Of a DNA stretch of 64,000 nucleotides, positions 35,848 to 44,140 are shown one piece after another. The stretch's first letter is position 1. Each line of letters begins with the position of its first letter. Below the pieces are notes generated by a model. That model worked only from the letters and a program-made list of their open reading frames with translations. It ran no database searches and was not told the origin of the DNA. The DNA comes from an uncultured Christensenellaceae bacterium. GTDB lineage: Bacteria > Bacillota > Clostridia > Christensenellales > Pumilibacteraceae. The DNA is taken from NCBI GenBank assembly GCA_910587595.1, contig CAJULQ010000003.1:1-64000 (forward strand). The letters are read 5' to 3'. Both the position numbers and the translations under genes were made by a program.

Positions 35848-36369
35848 TCACAAAAAATTATTTAATATAAAAAGTTCTATATGTTTATTTTTACTGTTAG
35901 CATATTGAATCGTTTTTACGGTTCCGCCATTATGTATGTTTTGATTCCAATAAGCGAACACGCAGTCCGATTTATCAACCATATATTTGTTGCGTTTTTG
36001 CATGCAATAGCGAGAATACTTTTCGGTAACCAAAGTAACAATATCGGCGGCTTGTAAAAGTTTTTGATATTTTGATTTATCGCGATTTGACCATTTCAAG
36101 TCTTGGTTTTGACAAGGTACGGCTATTTCCAGTTTTATATGATCAAACTCTTGATTGCGCATATCTATAACGGTTTCTGCGAAGTCGGTATCTACACCAA
36201 TAGCCCCGCCGCATATAAAATAATCAAATCCCTTTTTGGTTATTAGCTGATAGATATGGCATGCCATGCTTTCGGTATATTCTTGATGTGCGCCACAGTA
36301 AGAATTATTATAATTCCAAGGAAAATGGAAAGGGCGGTGTCCGGTAACGCAACAGATTTTATTTTTCAT
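35848..36369 (-). CDS. SLOG-domain protein (DUF1273/YpsA-like)
   Basis: This 173-residue protein has the DUF1273 layout: opening CCVTGHRPFHFPWNYN, the nucleotide-binding loop FICGGAIGVDTDFAETV (about residues 51-67), then EIAVPCQNQDLKW, and the late motif NGGTVKTIQYA. SLOG proteins bind nucleotide-derived ligands and several act in antiphage or stress systems. It is the first gene of a - strand operon, with AGAGGTG before the ATG and a promoter at 36386-36414. Confidence 0.8.
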   Translation of the reverse strand: MKNKICCVTGHRPFHFPWNYNNSYCGAHQEYTESMACHIYQLITKKGFDYFICGGAIGVDTDFAETVIDMRNQEFDHIKLEIAVPCQNQDLKWSNRDKSKYQKLLQAADIVTLVTEKYSRYCMQKRNKYMVDKSDCVFAYWNQNIHNGGTVKTIQYANSKNKHIELFILNNFL

Positions 36370-36385
36370 ATAGCACCTCTATAGT

Positions 36386-36414
36386 AGTATACAATATATA
36401 CCCTCAATTTCCAA
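36386..36414 (-). promoter_or_regulatory. Promoter of the SLOG operon
   Basis: Read on the - strand: TTGGAA (36414-36409), a 17-bp spacer and TATACT (36391-36386), close upstream of the ATG at 36369. It is divergent from the XRE gene at 36493. Confidence 0.55.
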
Positions 36415-36454
36415 GTAATAAACCATAGTTTATTAAACTTTTTTGAAAAAGGCT

Positions 36455-36479
36455 TATAATTAATCAACTAAAATTGATT
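36455..36479 (+). promoter_or_regulatory. -10 element and operator of XRE gene 1
   Basis: TATAAT (36455-36460) is followed at once by AATCAA-N6-TTGATT (36462-36479). The same 18-bp element stands before the second XRE gene. No clear -35 is seen. Confidence 0.6.
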
Positions 36480-36492
36480 ATAGGGGTATTAT

Positions 36493-36732
36493 ATGACACT
36501 AAATGAAGCGCTTGCAGCAAGAATAAACGAATTATTGCAAGAAAAGAACATTACGCAATATGGCTTGTTCAAAAGAAGTGGAGTTTCGGCGCAAGAGATA
36601 AGTCAAATCCGTCATCAGAGAAATAAATCAAATTCATTAAATATCGTTTTTCAATTAGCGCAAGGGTTTGAAATGTCGCTAATGCAGTTTTTTGATAGTC
36701 CGTTGTTTGGTTATGAAGATGTTGCGGATTAA
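36493..36732 (+). CDS. XRE/Cro-family regulator 1 of the SLOG cassette
   Basis: This 79-residue protein is a single helix-turn-helix domain (ALAARINELLQEKNITQYGL, FKRSGVSAQEISQIRH). It is a close paralogue of the next gene, sharing both ends (MTLNEALAARI, FFDSPLFGYE). It is divergent from the SLOG operon and probably controls it and itself through the operator at 36462-36479. Confidence 0.85.
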   Translation: MTLNEALAARINELLQEKNITQYGLFKRSGVSAQEISQIRHQRNKSNSLNIVFQLAQGFEMSLMQFFDSPLFGYEDVAD

Positions 36733-36795
36733 ATACTGCAGTGAACAAAATTGCGATATTAAATTTTGGTTGATTATATTGATATTGTTAAGGCG

Positions 36796-36821
36796 TATAA
36801 TACAATCAACTAAAATTGATT
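36796..36821 (+). promoter_or_regulatory. -10 element and operator of XRE gene 2
   Basis: TATAAT (36796-36801) and AATCAA-N6-TTGATT (36804-36821), the same 18-bp operator as before XRE gene 1. Confidence 0.6.
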
Positions 36822-36834
36822 ATTGAGGTTTTAT

Positions 36835-37074
36835 ATGACATTAAACGAGGCGCTTGCCGCGCGAATTACGGAATTGTTACAAAAAAATCAAATGACGCAA
36901 TATGCTTTGTTCAAACGGAGCGGGGTTTCGGCGCAAGCTATCAACAAGATCGTTAAGCAAAAGAATAAAATGAACGCGTTGAATATCGTATTCCAGATAG
37001 CGCAAGGGTTTCAAATGACGTTGTGTGAATTTTTCGATAGTCCGCTGTTTGGCTATGAAACTGTCACGGATTAG
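36835..37074 (+). CDS. XRE/Cro-family regulator 2 of the SLOG cassette
   Basis: I use ATG 36835, the position matching the paralogue, over a TTG four codons upstream. The 79-residue product is a single XRE domain (MTQYALFKRSGVSAQAINKI). The recognition helix differs from that of the first paralogue (AQAINKIVKQKNKMNA versus AQEISQIRHQRNKSNS), so DNA preference may differ. It ends before the second 40-bp repeat. Confidence 0.85.
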   Translation: MTLNEALAARITELLQKNQMTQYALFKRSGVSAQAINKIVKQKNKMNALNIVFQIAQGFQMTLCEFFDSPLFGYETVTD

Positions 37075-37091
37075 AAAATTCGTTGCTATAC

Positions 37092-37131
37092 CAAAAAAAA
37101 CCGCAAGGCGAAATGCTTTGCGGTTTTTTCG
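37092..37131. repeat. 40-bp direct repeat, copy 2 (bidirectional terminator)
   Basis: It is identical to 34944-34983 and acts as the shared terminator of XRE gene 2 (+) and degV (-). With copy 1 it brackets the SLOG/XRE cassette exactly. Confidence 0.95.
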
Positions 37132-37150
37132 GTGTGGTTGTAAGCGGGGG

Positions 37151-38017
37151 TTATAAAGGGCGGTCTTGTTGGCTTTTGAAGATCATGCCGAGAATGCCCG
37201 CGCCCGTGTGCGCGCCGATCACGGGGCCGCACCAGCCCACTTTTACGCGGCAACCGAATTTTGCTTGCAACATGTCGGTCATTTCTTTTGCAAGTTCGGG
37301 CGCGTCGCCTTGGGCGATATACACTTCTTGCACGTCGGGCGAACGCTTTTCTATTTCGTCTACGACATATTCGAGCGCTTTGCGGTGGCCTTTGGCCTTG
37401 TGTACCACGTGCAACCGACCCGCTTTGTCGAAGGTGAGAATGGGCTTGATCTTGAGTAAGGTGCCGATGGCCGCCGCCACGCCCGAAACGCGGCCGCCGC
37501 GGCGCAAGTGGTTGAGATCGTCTACCATGAACAGCACGTGCGTTTTGTCGGGAATGGTGCGCAACACAGCCGCCGCCTCTTCGCCCGACATGCCTTGGTC
37601 GCGCAGACGCATGGCGTCGTCCAGCAACATGTGGTGTACTTGGGTGGCGCCGCGCGTGTCCACCACGTGGATCTTGCAACCGTTGTGCCGCTTTTGCACT
37701 TCTTCGGCCGCCTTGCACGCCGATTCGTAGGTGGCGCTCAAGCCGCTCGAAAGGGTGAGATACACGATATCGTCCGCGCCGTTCGCTACCAGCTTTTCCA
37801 AAAATTCTTCTTGCACGAACGTGTTGATCTGGCTGGTGGTGGGCATGGCGCCCGCGCGCACCTTGGCAAAAAAGGCTTTGTATTGTTCGTCGGTGGTGAA
37901 ATCGTCGGGATAGGTCACGCCGTCGAGGGTGAACGTGAGCGGCACCCACGCGATGCCGGCGGCGTCTAATTCGCTGCGGAAAACGTCGCAAGAGGTATCG
38001 GTTGCCAAAGTAAACAT
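37151..38017 (-). CDS. DegV family fatty-acid-binding protein
   Basis: This 288-residue protein follows the DegV fold: an N-terminal domain with LATDTSCDV and FTTDEQYKAFF, then TTSQINTFVQEEF and TLSSGLSATYESA, which contact the bound fatty acid in the family, and a C-terminal domain ending GPVIGAHTGAGILGM. DegV proteins hand fatty acids to fatty acid kinase. The start has AGGAG on the - strand, and TTGGCG/TATAAT upstream (38081-38052). It is the first gene with chromosomal, GC-rich composition. Confidence 0.92.
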   Translation of the reverse strand: MFTLATDTSCDVFRSELDAAGIAWVPLTFTLDGVTYPDDFTTDEQYKAFFAKVRAGAMPTTSQINTFVQEEFLEKLVANGADDIVYLTLSSGLSATYESACKAAEEVQKRHNGCKIHVVDTRGATQVHHMLLDDAMRLRDQGMSGEEAAAVLRTIPDKTHVLFMVDDLNHLRRGGRVSGVAAAIGTLLKIKPILTFDKAGRLHVVHKAKGHRKALEYVVDEIEKRSPDVQEVYIAQGDAPELAKEMTDMLQAKFGCRVKVGWCGPVIGAHTGAGILGMIFKSQQDRPL

Positions 38018-38186
38018 ATAATTCTCCTATGTGGATAAAATTTGCTTTTTTATTATACCCAAAAAGCGGGGCAAACGCCAAAAGATTAAAGCGGCATTGG
38101 ATATTTTTTAATCTGATTTTAATATTTGCGCGTAAGGCTGCGGAACGCGCGGGGCGCAAATATAATATAAATTTAATGCAAAAACA

Positions 38187-38215
38187 TTGAAATGCGCGGC
38201 AAAGTGTGGTATACT
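38187..38215 (+). promoter_or_regulatory. Promoter of the NfeD-flotillin operon
   Basis: TTGAAA (38187-38192), a 17-bp spacer and TATACT (38210-38215), about 50 bases before the first gene. Confidence 0.65.
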
Positions 38216-38267
38216 TATACCGTGCCGTGGATAGGCTATATTCGTACACGGTGCAAGAGGTGCATAC

Positions 38268-38891
38268 ATGACCAAGTGGTGGAACGGGTTACACAACTTT
38301 CAGCAAGCGCTGTTTGTGGTGGCTTGCGCGGCAACGCTCTTTATGATCGTGCAGATCGTATTGTTGGCGATCGGCAGCGGCGAAAACGACGCAACGTTCG
38401 ATAGCGACACGAGCATAGACGACGTGGACACCATCAACGACGGCGGCGTGGGGCTTACGATATTCGGCTTGCGTATCTTAACGGTGCGCAGTATCGTGGC
38501 CTTTTTGGCGGTGGGCAGTTGGCTCACGTTCGCGCTGTTTTATACCATTAAATTTTACGCGCTCATTCCGGGCGTGGCGGCGGGCATTGCGGCGGCGTTC
38601 GCGATCGCGCTGTTTTTGAAAGCCACCGAGCGGTTGCAAGGCAGTGGCAATCTGCAAATAGAAAACACCGTGGGCAAAACGGCGGAGGTGTATCTCACCG
38701 TGCCCGCCGCGCGCAGCGGCGCCGGCAAGGTGAACGTTTACGTACAAGAGCGCTACGCCGAAATGGAAGCGGTGACCGATAGCGCCGCGCCCCTCAAAAC
38801 GGGCGAGCGCGTAAAGATAGTGGGCACTATGGGCGAGGGCACCGTTGTGGTGGCTCCTTTTGCCGTAACCGAAAACAAAGAGGAGGAATAA
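38268..38891 (+). CDS. NfeD-like membrane protein
   Basis: This 207-residue protein has membrane helices near residues 13-35, 63-85 and 93-112 and a C-terminal OB-like domain (IENTVGKTAEVYLTVPA, GERVKIVGTMGEGTVVVAPF) as in short NfeD proteins. NfeD proteins pair with flotillins in membrane microdomains. The flotillin gene starts three bases after its stop, which supports the call. Confidence 0.85.
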   Translation: MTKWWNGLHNFQQALFVVACAATLFMIVQIVLLAIGSGENDATFDSDTSIDDVDTINDGGVGLTIFGLRILTVRSIVAFLAVGSWLTFALFYTIKFYALIPGVAAGIAAAFAIALFLKATERLQGSGNLQIENTVGKTAEVYLTVPAARSGAGKVNVYVQERYAEMEAVTDSAAPLKTGERVKIVGTMGEGTVVVAPFAVTENKEEE

Positions 38892-38894
38892 ACT

Positions 38895-40328
38895 ATGAAA
38901 CTGTTGTTGTCAGCCGGCTCTATCGTCGGGATTGTGGGGTTGATCATCGCCGTGGTGGTGATCGTTATATCGTTGTTTGCGCTCATTGCCGGCCGCTATA
39001 AAAAGTGTCCGTCCGATAAAATCATGGTCATTTACGGCAGCGTGGGCAGCAATAAAGACGGCACGTCGCGCGCGGCCAAATGTATCCACGGCGGCGCAAG
39101 CTTTGTAATGCCCTTTTTCCAAGCGTATAGCTTTCTCGATCTTACGCCCATTTCCATTGCGGTGGATCTGAAAAACGCGCTCAGCCGTCAAAACATTCGT
39201 ATCGACGTGCCCAGCGTGTTCACGGTGGGCATTTCCACCGAGCCGGGCGTTATGCAAAACGCCGCCGAGCGGTTGCTCGGATTAAAGTTGGACGACATCC
39301 AAAATCTGGCCAAAGACATCATTTTGGGTCAGTTGCGTTTGGTCATCGCGCTTATGGACATCGAGGAAATCAACACCGACCGCGACAAGTTTTTGGAGGC
39401 GGTGTCGCGTAACGTGGAGGGCGAACTGAAAAAGATAGGGTTGCGCCTTATCAACGTGAACGTTACCGACATAAACGACGAATCGGGGTATATCGACGCG
39501 CTCGGCAAAGAGGCGGCGGCCAAAGCGATCAACGACGCCAAGCGCAGCGTGGCGGAGAAAAACCGCGACGGCAGCATCGGCGAGGCCAACGCCGTGCGCG
39601 ACGAACGCATAGAAGTGGCCGGCGCCAACGCCAACGCGGTGGAAGGCGAAAACGAGTCGCAAGCCAAGATCAGCCAAAGTAACGCGCGCCGCCGTCAGAT
39701 AGAGGCGGAGGCCGAACGCGTGGCGTCGGTGGCCGAAATGATCGCCGAGGCCAACGCCAAGCGCGAGGCCTACCAAGCGGAGCGCGAGGCCGAATTGGCG
39801 CGTGCCGAGCGCGAAAAGAGCACGCTCGAGGCCGACGTTATCGTAAAGCAAGAGATCGAAAAGAGAAAGCTCGAACTGCAAGCCGAGGCGGAGGCCGAAA
39901 TGGTGCGCCGCAAAGCCAAAGGCGAGGCGGACGCGTTGCGCGCCGTGAAAGAGGCGGAGGCGCAAGGTATGTTCGAGGTGCTCAGCAAGCAAGCGCTCGG
40001 TTTCGAAAAGCTTGTCAAGGCGGCGGGTGGCACGGCGGACGACGCGGTGAAAATGCTTATATCCGACAAACTCGAAGAACTGATCGCCAAGCAAGTGGAG
40101 GCGGTGAAAGGCATAAAGATAGACAAAGTGACCGTGTGGGATTCCATGGGCGGCAAAGAGGGCGGCTCTACCACGGCCAACTTTATAGCGGGCATGCTCA
40201 AAGCGGTGCCGCCGCTCAACGAAGTGTTCAAGATGTCGGGTATGCAGTTGCCCGAATACCTCGGCAAAGTGCAAGACGCCGACGCGTTGCCCGCGGCAAC
40301 CACTGCGGAAAAGCCCAAGAAAAAATAG
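38895..40328 (+). CDS. floA/floT-like: Flotillin-like scaffold protein
   Basis: This 477-residue protein has an N-terminal membrane helix (about 7-32), an SPFH domain (YKKCPSDKIMVIYG, DVPSVFTVGISTEP, LRLINVNVTDINDESGYI) and a long Glu/Ala coiled coil (about 215-380; RRRQIEAEAERVASVAEMIA). The C-terminus carries a conserved-looking TTANFIAGMLKAVPPL. It forms an operon with NfeD and organises membrane microdomains. It ends with TAG. Confidence 0.93.
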   Translation: MKLLLSAGSIVGIVGLIIAVVVIVISLFALIAGRYKKCPSDKIMVIYGSVGSNKDGTSRAAKCIHGGASFVMPFFQAYSFLDLTPISIAVDLKNALSRQNIRIDVPSVFTVGISTEPGVMQNAAERLLGLKLDDIQNLAKDIILGQLRLVIALMDIEEINTDRDKFLEAVSRNVEGELKKIGLRLINVNVTDINDESGYIDALGKEAAAKAINDAKRSVAEKNRDGSIGEANAVRDERIEVAGANANAVEGENESQAKISQSNARRRQIEAEAERVASVAEMIAEANAKREAYQAEREAELARAEREKSTLEADVIVKQEIEKRKLELQAEAEAEMVRRKAKGEADALRAVKEAEAQGMFEVLSKQALGFEKLVKAAGGTADDAVKMLISDKLEELIAKQVEAVKGIKIDKVTVWDSMGGKEGGSTTANFIAGMLKAVPPLNEVFKMSGMQLPEYLGKVQDADALPAATTAEKPKKK

Positions 40329-40358
40329 AACGAACGGCAACAAAGAGAGGGCAACGGT

Positions 40359-42425
40359 ATGGATTTTTGTAACGGCAAGTGGATATGGGCGGAGGAGAAC
40401 ACCCGTTCGTGCGACCGCGTGATCTTTCGCCGCGCGTTTTCGTTGGATAAACCGCCCAAAACGGCTACGGTGACCTTTTGCGCCCGCGATACGGCAAGCT
40501 TTTACGTGAACGGCAAGCCCGTTGCGTTGGGCGTTACGGGGTGCGTAAGCTACGACGTGGCCAAGTATCTCAACAAGGGCGAAAACGTTTTGGGGTTTGA
40601 CTGCTTGTATTACGGCGCGGCGGCCAACGGGTACGAGCCGCCCGAGTGGAGCGGACTGATCGTGGCGTCCGACGCGTTGGGCATTTATTCGGACGAGCAA
40701 TTTTCGGTATACCGTCCGTATTGGCAAGACGACGGCGACCCGCACCCGAGCGGCCGCTACTACGGCTTTAATTCGTATGTGGACGGCAACCGCGGCGAGT
40801 TGGGCGGCGTGTTCGACGTGTCTTACGGCTCCACGCTGTTTGCGCCCGCCACCGAATACGGCGCGGGCGGCGAAACGGAAGAAAGCGCGCCCGTCAACCG
40901 CGTATACGACGGCGCCACCAAAGTCAAGAAAATGACCAAGACCACCGAGGGCGTTACCGTTACGTACGTGTGCGACTTAGGGGAAGAAAAGGCCTTTTAT
41001 CCCGTGATCGAGTTGGTGGCCATGGGCACCGAGCGCGTGGAGATCAGATCCGATCGATACGTTGCGCACGGCGGTTGGGGATCGGAGCAAACGTATAACG
41101 GCGTGCGCGGCGTGTATATTTGCCGCAACGGCACGCAAGAATATTTTTCGCCCGTGCCTTTGTACGGCAGCGTGCTGGTGATCACCGCGCCCGCCACCGT
41201 CAATATCCGCACGGTGGATCTGCACGTTACGCGCTACCCCGCCAAACGCGCGCTGTGGATAGACGGCGACGACCGCATCCGCGTATTGGTAGACAAGTGC
41301 GACAACACCATGCGCGCATGCATGGACGGCGGGATCATAGACAACACCGACCGCGACCGCGGTTGCGATCTGTTTGCGCTCAGCACGTTTGCCCGTTCGG
41401 CCGTGTATACCTACGACGATTCGGTGATGCCGCTGCTGCGCGACGCTTTGCTCAAAGTGGCGGCGGGCGAACTGAAAAATTATGCGGGCGGCCCGTTTGG
41501 CGCGGAGCACCCCGTGTCCACGCTGTTGTTTTGCTCGCAGTTGGGCGCGGTAGCGTCTTATTGGTATCGCACGGGCGACAGCGCGCCCGTAAAAGAGCTG
41601 TATCCCGCCATGAGCGATTATCTGCTGGGTTGGACGGTAGAGGACGGCCGCGTGTTGCCGCGCCGCGGCGACGCAAAGCGGGCGGACGCGGGCTACAACG
41701 TAGACGAAGAACTGATCACCGCTTGTTTGTATTATTCGGCGGCCAAGTTCTTGCTCGAAACGGTGGAGGCGGCCGAGGTATTCGAGTTCCCCGACGAGAT
41801 CTCCCGCCGCGCGAATGCCATAGAAAACGGCTTTGCCCGCAACTATTGGCACGAAAGCTATTTCTCGTCGGGCGAGGTGTGCGACGAACGCGCCAACGCG
41901 TTGGTGGTGCTGGCCGGTCTTTCCGAGGCGGAGGACGCCGCGCCCGTGAAAAAGGCGCTGTGCTCGTGCTACAACGCGTCGCCCGCCTTCGAGGGGTTCG
42001 TGGCCGAGGCGTTGGGGCGCGCCGGATTTGCCAAAGAGGCCAAAGAGCGTATCGTGCGCCGATATCTCGGTTGGATAGAAAACGAAAACACGGTGTTGCC
42101 CGAATATTTTTATCACGAAGGGTCGAAGTGCAGTTCGCTGTCCGTTTCGCCCGCGGCCGCCTACCTAAGCGGCGTGTTGGGCATTCGGTACACGGGGCCG
42201 CGCCGATTGACGGTAACGCTCACGCAAACGCCGGACGACGTGCGCGTGGAACTGCCCGCGGGCAACGGCGGCGTGAAAGTGCAGTATAAAGGCGACACGG
42301 TGCTCATAGAAAACAACAGCGGGCGGGAGATCGAGGTGCTGCAAAACGGCACGAGCACCGTATTGCCCAAAGGCAAGTGCAAATTGCCGCGTTATTCGGC
42401 GGAAACAAACACGGAAACAAAGTGA
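40359..42425 (+). CDS. GH78-like alpha-L-rhamnosidase-type glycosidase
   Basis: This 688-residue protein opens with a beta-sandwich typical of bacterial rhamnosidases (FCNGKWIWAEENTRSCDRVI, FRRAFSLDKPPKTATVTFCA, YVNGKPV). The middle is an (alpha/alpha)6 barrel (about 330-590), and a C-terminal beta domain starts near YEFFYHEGSKCSSLSVSPAA-like text. There is no signal peptide, so it probably acts inside the cell on imported oligosaccharides. Acidic residues in DGDDRIRVLVDKCDN do not prove activity; the substrate is uncertain. Confidence 0.7.
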   Translation: MDFCNGKWIWAEENTRSCDRVIFRRAFSLDKPPKTATVTFCARDTASFYVNGKPVALGVTGCVSYDVAKYLNKGENVLGFDCLYYGAAANGYEPPEWSGLIVASDALGIYSDEQFSVYRPYWQDDGDPHPSGRYYGFNSYVDGNRGELGGVFDVSYGSTLFAPATEYGAGGETEESAPVNRVYDGATKVKKMTKTTEGVTVTYVCDLGEEKAFYPVIELVAMGTERVEIRSDRYVAHGGWGSEQTYNGVRGVYICRNGTQEYFSPVPLYGSVLVITAPATVNIRTVDLHVTRYPAKRALWIDGDDRIRVLVDKCDNTMRACMDGGIIDNTDRDRGCDLFALSTFARSAVYTYDDSVMPLLRDALLKVAAGELKNYAGGPFGAEHPVSTLLFCSQLGAVASYWYRTGDSAPVKELYPAMSDYLLGWTVEDGRVLPRRGDAKRADAGYNVDEELITACLYYSAAKFLLETVEAAEVFEFPDEISRRANAIENGFARNYWHESYFSSGEVCDERANALVVLAGLSEAEDAAPVKKALCSCYNASPAFEGFVAEALGRAGFAKEAKERIVRRYLGWIENENTVLPEYFYHEGSKCSSLSVSPAAAYLSGVLGIRYTGPRRLTVTLTQTPDDVRVELPAGNGGVKVQYKGDTVLIENNSGREIEVLQNGTSTVLPKGKCKLPRYSAETNTETK

Positions 42426-42434
42426 ATGTATTGC

Positions 42435-42463
42435 TTGACAATTGCGGTAAAATAGTGTATGCT
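42435..42463 (+). promoter_or_regulatory. Promoter of the zinc-ribbon gene
   Basis: TTGACA (42435-42440), a 17-bp spacer and TATGCT (42458-42463). The transcript would carry an approximately 80-base leader before the ATG at 42551. Confidence 0.7.
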
Positions 42464-42550
42464 TAATGATAAGGAAATGCGTTGGACAATTTTTTGTTTC
42501 ATCCTTTAATTGCCTTCCATTATCCAATCTAACAGGAGGTTAAAGCGAGG

Positions 42551-42718
42551 ATGGCTGACAAGATCTTAACTTGCAAGGAGTGCAACAAAGAATTCACGTT
42601 TACCGAAGGTGAACAAGCGTTCTATGCGGAAAAAGGTTTCACCAACGAACCCGCCCGTTGCCCCGAATGCCGCAAGGCACGCAAGGCCGCGCGTCGTAAC
42701 GAACAGCACAACGGCTGA
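42551..42718 (+). CDS. Small zinc-ribbon protein (zf-trcl type)
   Basis: This 55-residue protein starts at ATG 42551 after CAGGAGG. It has CKECNKEF and CPECRKARK, two CxxC pairs separated by TEGEQAFYAEKGFTNEPARC, the standard layout of the probable zinc-ribbon family PF13451. The function is unknown; the family is widespread and often highly expressed. It has its own promoter and terminator. Confidence 0.85.
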   Translation: MADKILTCKECNKEFTFTEGEQAFYAEKGFTNEPARCPECRKARKAARRNEQHNG

Positions 42719-42796
42719 ACACGCCGACGGGCAATAGTTATTCCCCGTGCAACTTTCTTGCATAGAGAAAATATTGCGTAAAACACGGTTACGAAC

Positions 42797-42833
42797 AAAA
42801 ACCGATCCCCTTTTGCGGGCGATCGGTTTTTTT
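42797..42833 (+). terminator. Terminator of the zinc-ribbon gene
   Basis: AAAAACCGATC pairs with GATCGGTTTTT (42801-42807 with 42821-42827), with a long T-run to 42833. Confidence 0.8.
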
Positions 42834-42853
42834 GCGCCTTGCCGACAAAAAGA

Positions 42854-42882
42854 TTGCTTTTTGGCGGGCTTTGTGCTATACT
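42854..42882 (+). promoter_or_regulatory. Promoter of the aspartate aminotransferase gene
   Basis: TTGCTT (42854-42859), a 17-bp spacer and TATACT (42877-42882), with TG just before the -10. Confidence 0.6.
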
Positions 42883-42925
42883 GAAAAAAACTACACATTT
42901 TTACTACGGAGGCAATATACATACC

Positions 42926-44131
42926 ATGACGGGCATTGCGGAGCGGGCGCGACGGGTTTCGCCGTCGCTTACGTTGGAGATCACGGCAAAAGCGAAAAAG
43001 ATGCGCGCGGAGGGCAAACCGGTGGTTTCGTTCGGCGCGGGCGAACCCGATTTCAACACGCCCGACTACATCGTGCACGCCGCCGAATATGCGCTCGAAG
43101 CGGGCATGACCAAGTATACGCCCGCATCTGGCACCGACCAACTCAAAAAAGCGATCTGCGATAAGTTGCAAAAAGACAACGGCTTAACGTACGAACCGCA
43201 AGACATAGTGGTGAGCAACGGCGCCAAACACGCGCTTTTCAACGCGTTCGCCGCCATCATAGACCCCGGCGACGAGGTGATCGTGCCCGCGCCCTATTGG
43301 CTGACCTATCCCGAACTGATCAAGCTGTGCGAGGGAGTGCCCGTATTCGTGCCGTGCAAGGCGGAAAACGACTTTAAGATGACGCCCGCCGAACTCGAGG
43401 CGGCGCTTACCGCTAAGACCAAGGCCGTGCTCATCAACAATCCTTGCAACCCCACGGGCGCGGTATACACCCGCGACGAGTTGGAGGCGTTGGCCGCCGT
43501 GCTCGAACAAGAGGACGTGTATATCGTTTCCGACGAGATCTACGAAAAGCTGTTATACGAGGGCGGCCCCTACTATTCGATCGCGCAGTATTCGCCCGCG
43601 TGCAAGCAAAAAACCATTGTGATCAACGGCGTTTCCAAAACGTACGCCATGACGGGTTGGCGCATAGGCTACACGGCCAGCGCGCGGCCTTTGGCCAAAG
43701 CGATCGGCAGTATGCAAAGCCACGTAACGTCTAACCCCAACACCATTGCGCAGTATGCGGCCGCCGAGGCCTATTCCCACGCCGAGGGAGAAGCCTTTTT
43801 GGCGCAGATGTTGCACACGTTCGACGAGCGGCGCAAAAACATGATCGAAACGTTGCGCAAAATAGACGACCTTTCGTTTGTGTATCCCAAAGGCGCGTTT
43901 TACGTGATGATCGACGTGGCGCATTTGTTCGGCAAAACGAGCGCGGGCGGCGCCAAACTGCAAAGCGCGTTCGACGTGGCCACGGCGCTACTCGACGAAC
44001 AGATGGTGGCGGCCATACCGTGCGAATCGTTCGGCGCGCCAAACTATCTGCGGCTGAGTTACGCCATTAGCAACGAGGATATTCAAACGGGCCTACAGCG
44101 CATACAAACGTTTGTGCGTTCGGTGCATTAA
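42926..44131 (+). CDS. aspC-like: Aspartate aminotransferase (class I PLP aminotransferase)
   Basis: I use ATG 42926, after GGAGG at 42908-42912; an in-frame ATG at 42839 lies upstream of the promoter -10. The 401-residue product has SFGAGEPDFNTPDYI, the PLP-contacting NNPCNPTGAVYTRDE and VSDEIYEKL, and the catalytic Lys in VSKTYAMTGWRIGY. It interconverts aspartate and oxaloacetate and heads an amino-acid cluster with the synthase at 44141 and threonine synthase at 45991. Confidence 0.9.
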   Translation: MTGIAERARRVSPSLTLEITAKAKKMRAEGKPVVSFGAGEPDFNTPDYIVHAAEYALEAGMTKYTPASGTDQLKKAICDKLQKDNGLTYEPQDIVVSNGAKHALFNAFAAIIDPGDEVIVPAPYWLTYPELIKLCEGVPVFVPCKAENDFKMTPAELEAALTAKTKAVLINNPCNPTGAVYTRDELEALAAVLEQEDVYIVSDEIYEKLLYEGGPYYSIAQYSPACKQKTIVINGVSKTYAMTGWRIGYTASARPLAKAIGSMQSHVTSNPNTIAQYAAAEAYSHAEGEAFLAQMLHTFDERRKNMIETLRKIDDLSFVYPKGAFYVMIDVAHLFGKTSAGGAKLQSAFDVATALLDEQMVAAIPCESFGAPNYLRLSYAISNEDIQTGLQRIQTFVRSVH

Positions 44132-44140
44132 AAGGAATAC

